Assembly: GCA_949299185.1 (NCBI GenBank)
Contig: CASFZR010000001.1
Coordinates: forward strand, 1-64,000
DNA from: an uncultured Spirochaetales bacterium
GTDB lineage: Bacteria; Spirochaetota; Spirochaetia; Sphaerochaetales; Sphaerochaetaceae
DNA length: 64,000 nt
Reading direction: 5' to 3'
The translations under genes were made by a program, and so were the position numbers. Below are positions 63,675-64,000 of this stretch, one piece after another (positions within the stretch are counted from its first letter, which is position 1; each line of letters begins with the position of its first letter). The notes beneath the pieces were generated by a model. It did no database searches. It was not told where the DNA came from and worked only from the letters and a program-made list of their open reading frames with translations.

Positions 63675-63691
63675 GGGGCCTAGCTGGCCCC
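63675..63691. terminator. Hairpin between convergent nrdB and GntR genes
   Basis: GGGGCC and GGCCCC are perfect 6-base arms with a 5-base loop, immediately after the nrdB stop. The T-tract is weak (TCATCTT). Confidence 0.6.
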
Positions 63692-63712
63692 TCATCTTAG
63701 AATCTGGTTCGA

Positions 63713-64000
63713 TTATGCGTACATTTCCCGTCTTAATTCTGCTATCTTCATATTCCAAGTCGGATCGGAGAGCATATTCAGGTAATTCTCATATGAATTC
63801 CTTATATGCAGATCAATGCATTTAGATGCTTCTGCTACGTCTCCTGAGGATATTGAATTGAGTATATTGTAGTGTTCTGTCAGGGTGGAATCGAACCTTG
63901 ATGGGACCATGATCGAGAGCCAGCGTAATCTATCACCTTGTATATTCAGCGTATGCATGAATTCAATAAGCCTGCTATTTCCGCTCAGCGATACGATCGT
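63713..64000 (-). CDS. GntR-family regulator, FCD type (3' part, cut by window edge)
   Basis: The frame is open to the window end and encodes the last 95 residues of a protein. LSGNSRLIEFMHTLN, a Pro-Ser-Arg, TLTEHYNILNSISSGDVAEASKCIDLHI are the C-terminal FCD domain pattern of FadR-type GntR regulators, with the His that ligates metal in EHY and HI. The DNA-binding domain lies outside the window. Confidence 0.75.
   Translation of the reverse strand, partial: TIVSLSGNSRLIEFMHTLNIQGDRLRWLSIMVPSRFDSTLTEHYNILNSISSGDVAEASKCIDLHIRNSYENYLNMLSDPTWNMKIAELRREMYA

Noticed and set aside
1..64000. CRISPR arrays, tRNA/rRNA genes, insertion sequences, attachment sites
   Set aside because: No regularly spaced repeats, no cloverleaf or rRNA-like stretches, no transposase or integrase frames seen on reading both strands; the acquired block has no visible flanking repeats.

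Overview
The window is ordinary bacterial chromosome. It is densely coded, with short gaps, AGGAGG-type ribosome binding sites and many ATGA or TGATG start-stop overlaps. The gene set (NADP-glutamate dehydrogenase, PFK-family kinases with altered catalytic loops, PPK1/Ppx, TctABC, two LarA-family proteins, class I NrdAB, a tryptophanase-like lyase, a Mo-hydroxylase) suggests an anaerobic or facultative host-associated heterotroph. A spirochaete of the Sphaerochaeta/Treponema type is my best guess, but it is an inference from gene style, not a proven assignment. I see no rRNA, tRNA, CRISPR array or intact insertion sequence.

Layout. 1-0.5 kb: AT-rich remnant sequence. 0.5-4.6 kb: TetR-controlled ABC-exporter pair in which one half-transporter is broken. 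4.85-11.3 kb: LysR regulator divergent from a DctM-like permease, a DUF3604 protein, an aspartate-dehydrogenase-like protein and a 2-hydroxyacid-dehydrogenase-like protein lacking catalytic residues. 11.4-15.6 kb (minus): gdhA, DUF1846, Na+-dependent NSS transporter. 15.9-19.9 kb: pfk-ppx-ppk1, all overlapping. 20.2-24.9 kb: polar amino acid ABC importer, LarA-family racemase, aminotransferase. 24.95-33.8 kb: IclR plus a ferredoxin-type aldo/keto reductase, divergent from an aldehyde dehydrogenase / Mo-hydroxylase / RidA / transporter operon. 33.9-36.1 kb: MerR divergent from a MATE pump. 36.2-37.9 kb: Pit phosphate transporter plus DUF47. 38.2-41.1 kb: tryptophanase-like lyase divergent from cysteine desulfidase. 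41.3-47.2 kb: alkaline phosphatase, YibE/F, GNAT, flavin-type protein, uracil-DNA glycosylase, second MATE. 47.25-53.7 kb: six tightly coupled genes (LacI, PFK-like, NagB-like, class II aldolase, TPI, LarA-like) that look like a complete sugar-phosphate catabolic route ending in a nickel-pincer-type enzyme. 53.7-54.2 kb: two small membrane proteins. 54.4-59.8 kb: a visibly AT-rich block with TctCBA, a Cys-type sulfatase and a UTRA-GntR regulator, probably acquired. 60.1-63.7 kb: nrdAB behind an NrdR box. The right edge cuts an FCD-type GntR regulator.

Regulation is unusually readable: a TetR operator containing a -35/-10 pair, a MerR 19-bp-spacer promoter, an IclR palindrome and a pair of direct repeats on the mmsA promoter, a HutC-like operator at tctC, an NrdR box at nrdA, PhoP-box-like 11-bp repeats at both phosphate loci, and several genes whose -10 element ends 6 nt before ATG, implying leaderless mRNAs. 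The best candidates for undescribed biology are the LacI/PFK/NagB/aldolase/TPI/LarA operon and the IclR-linked Mo-hydroxylase operon.
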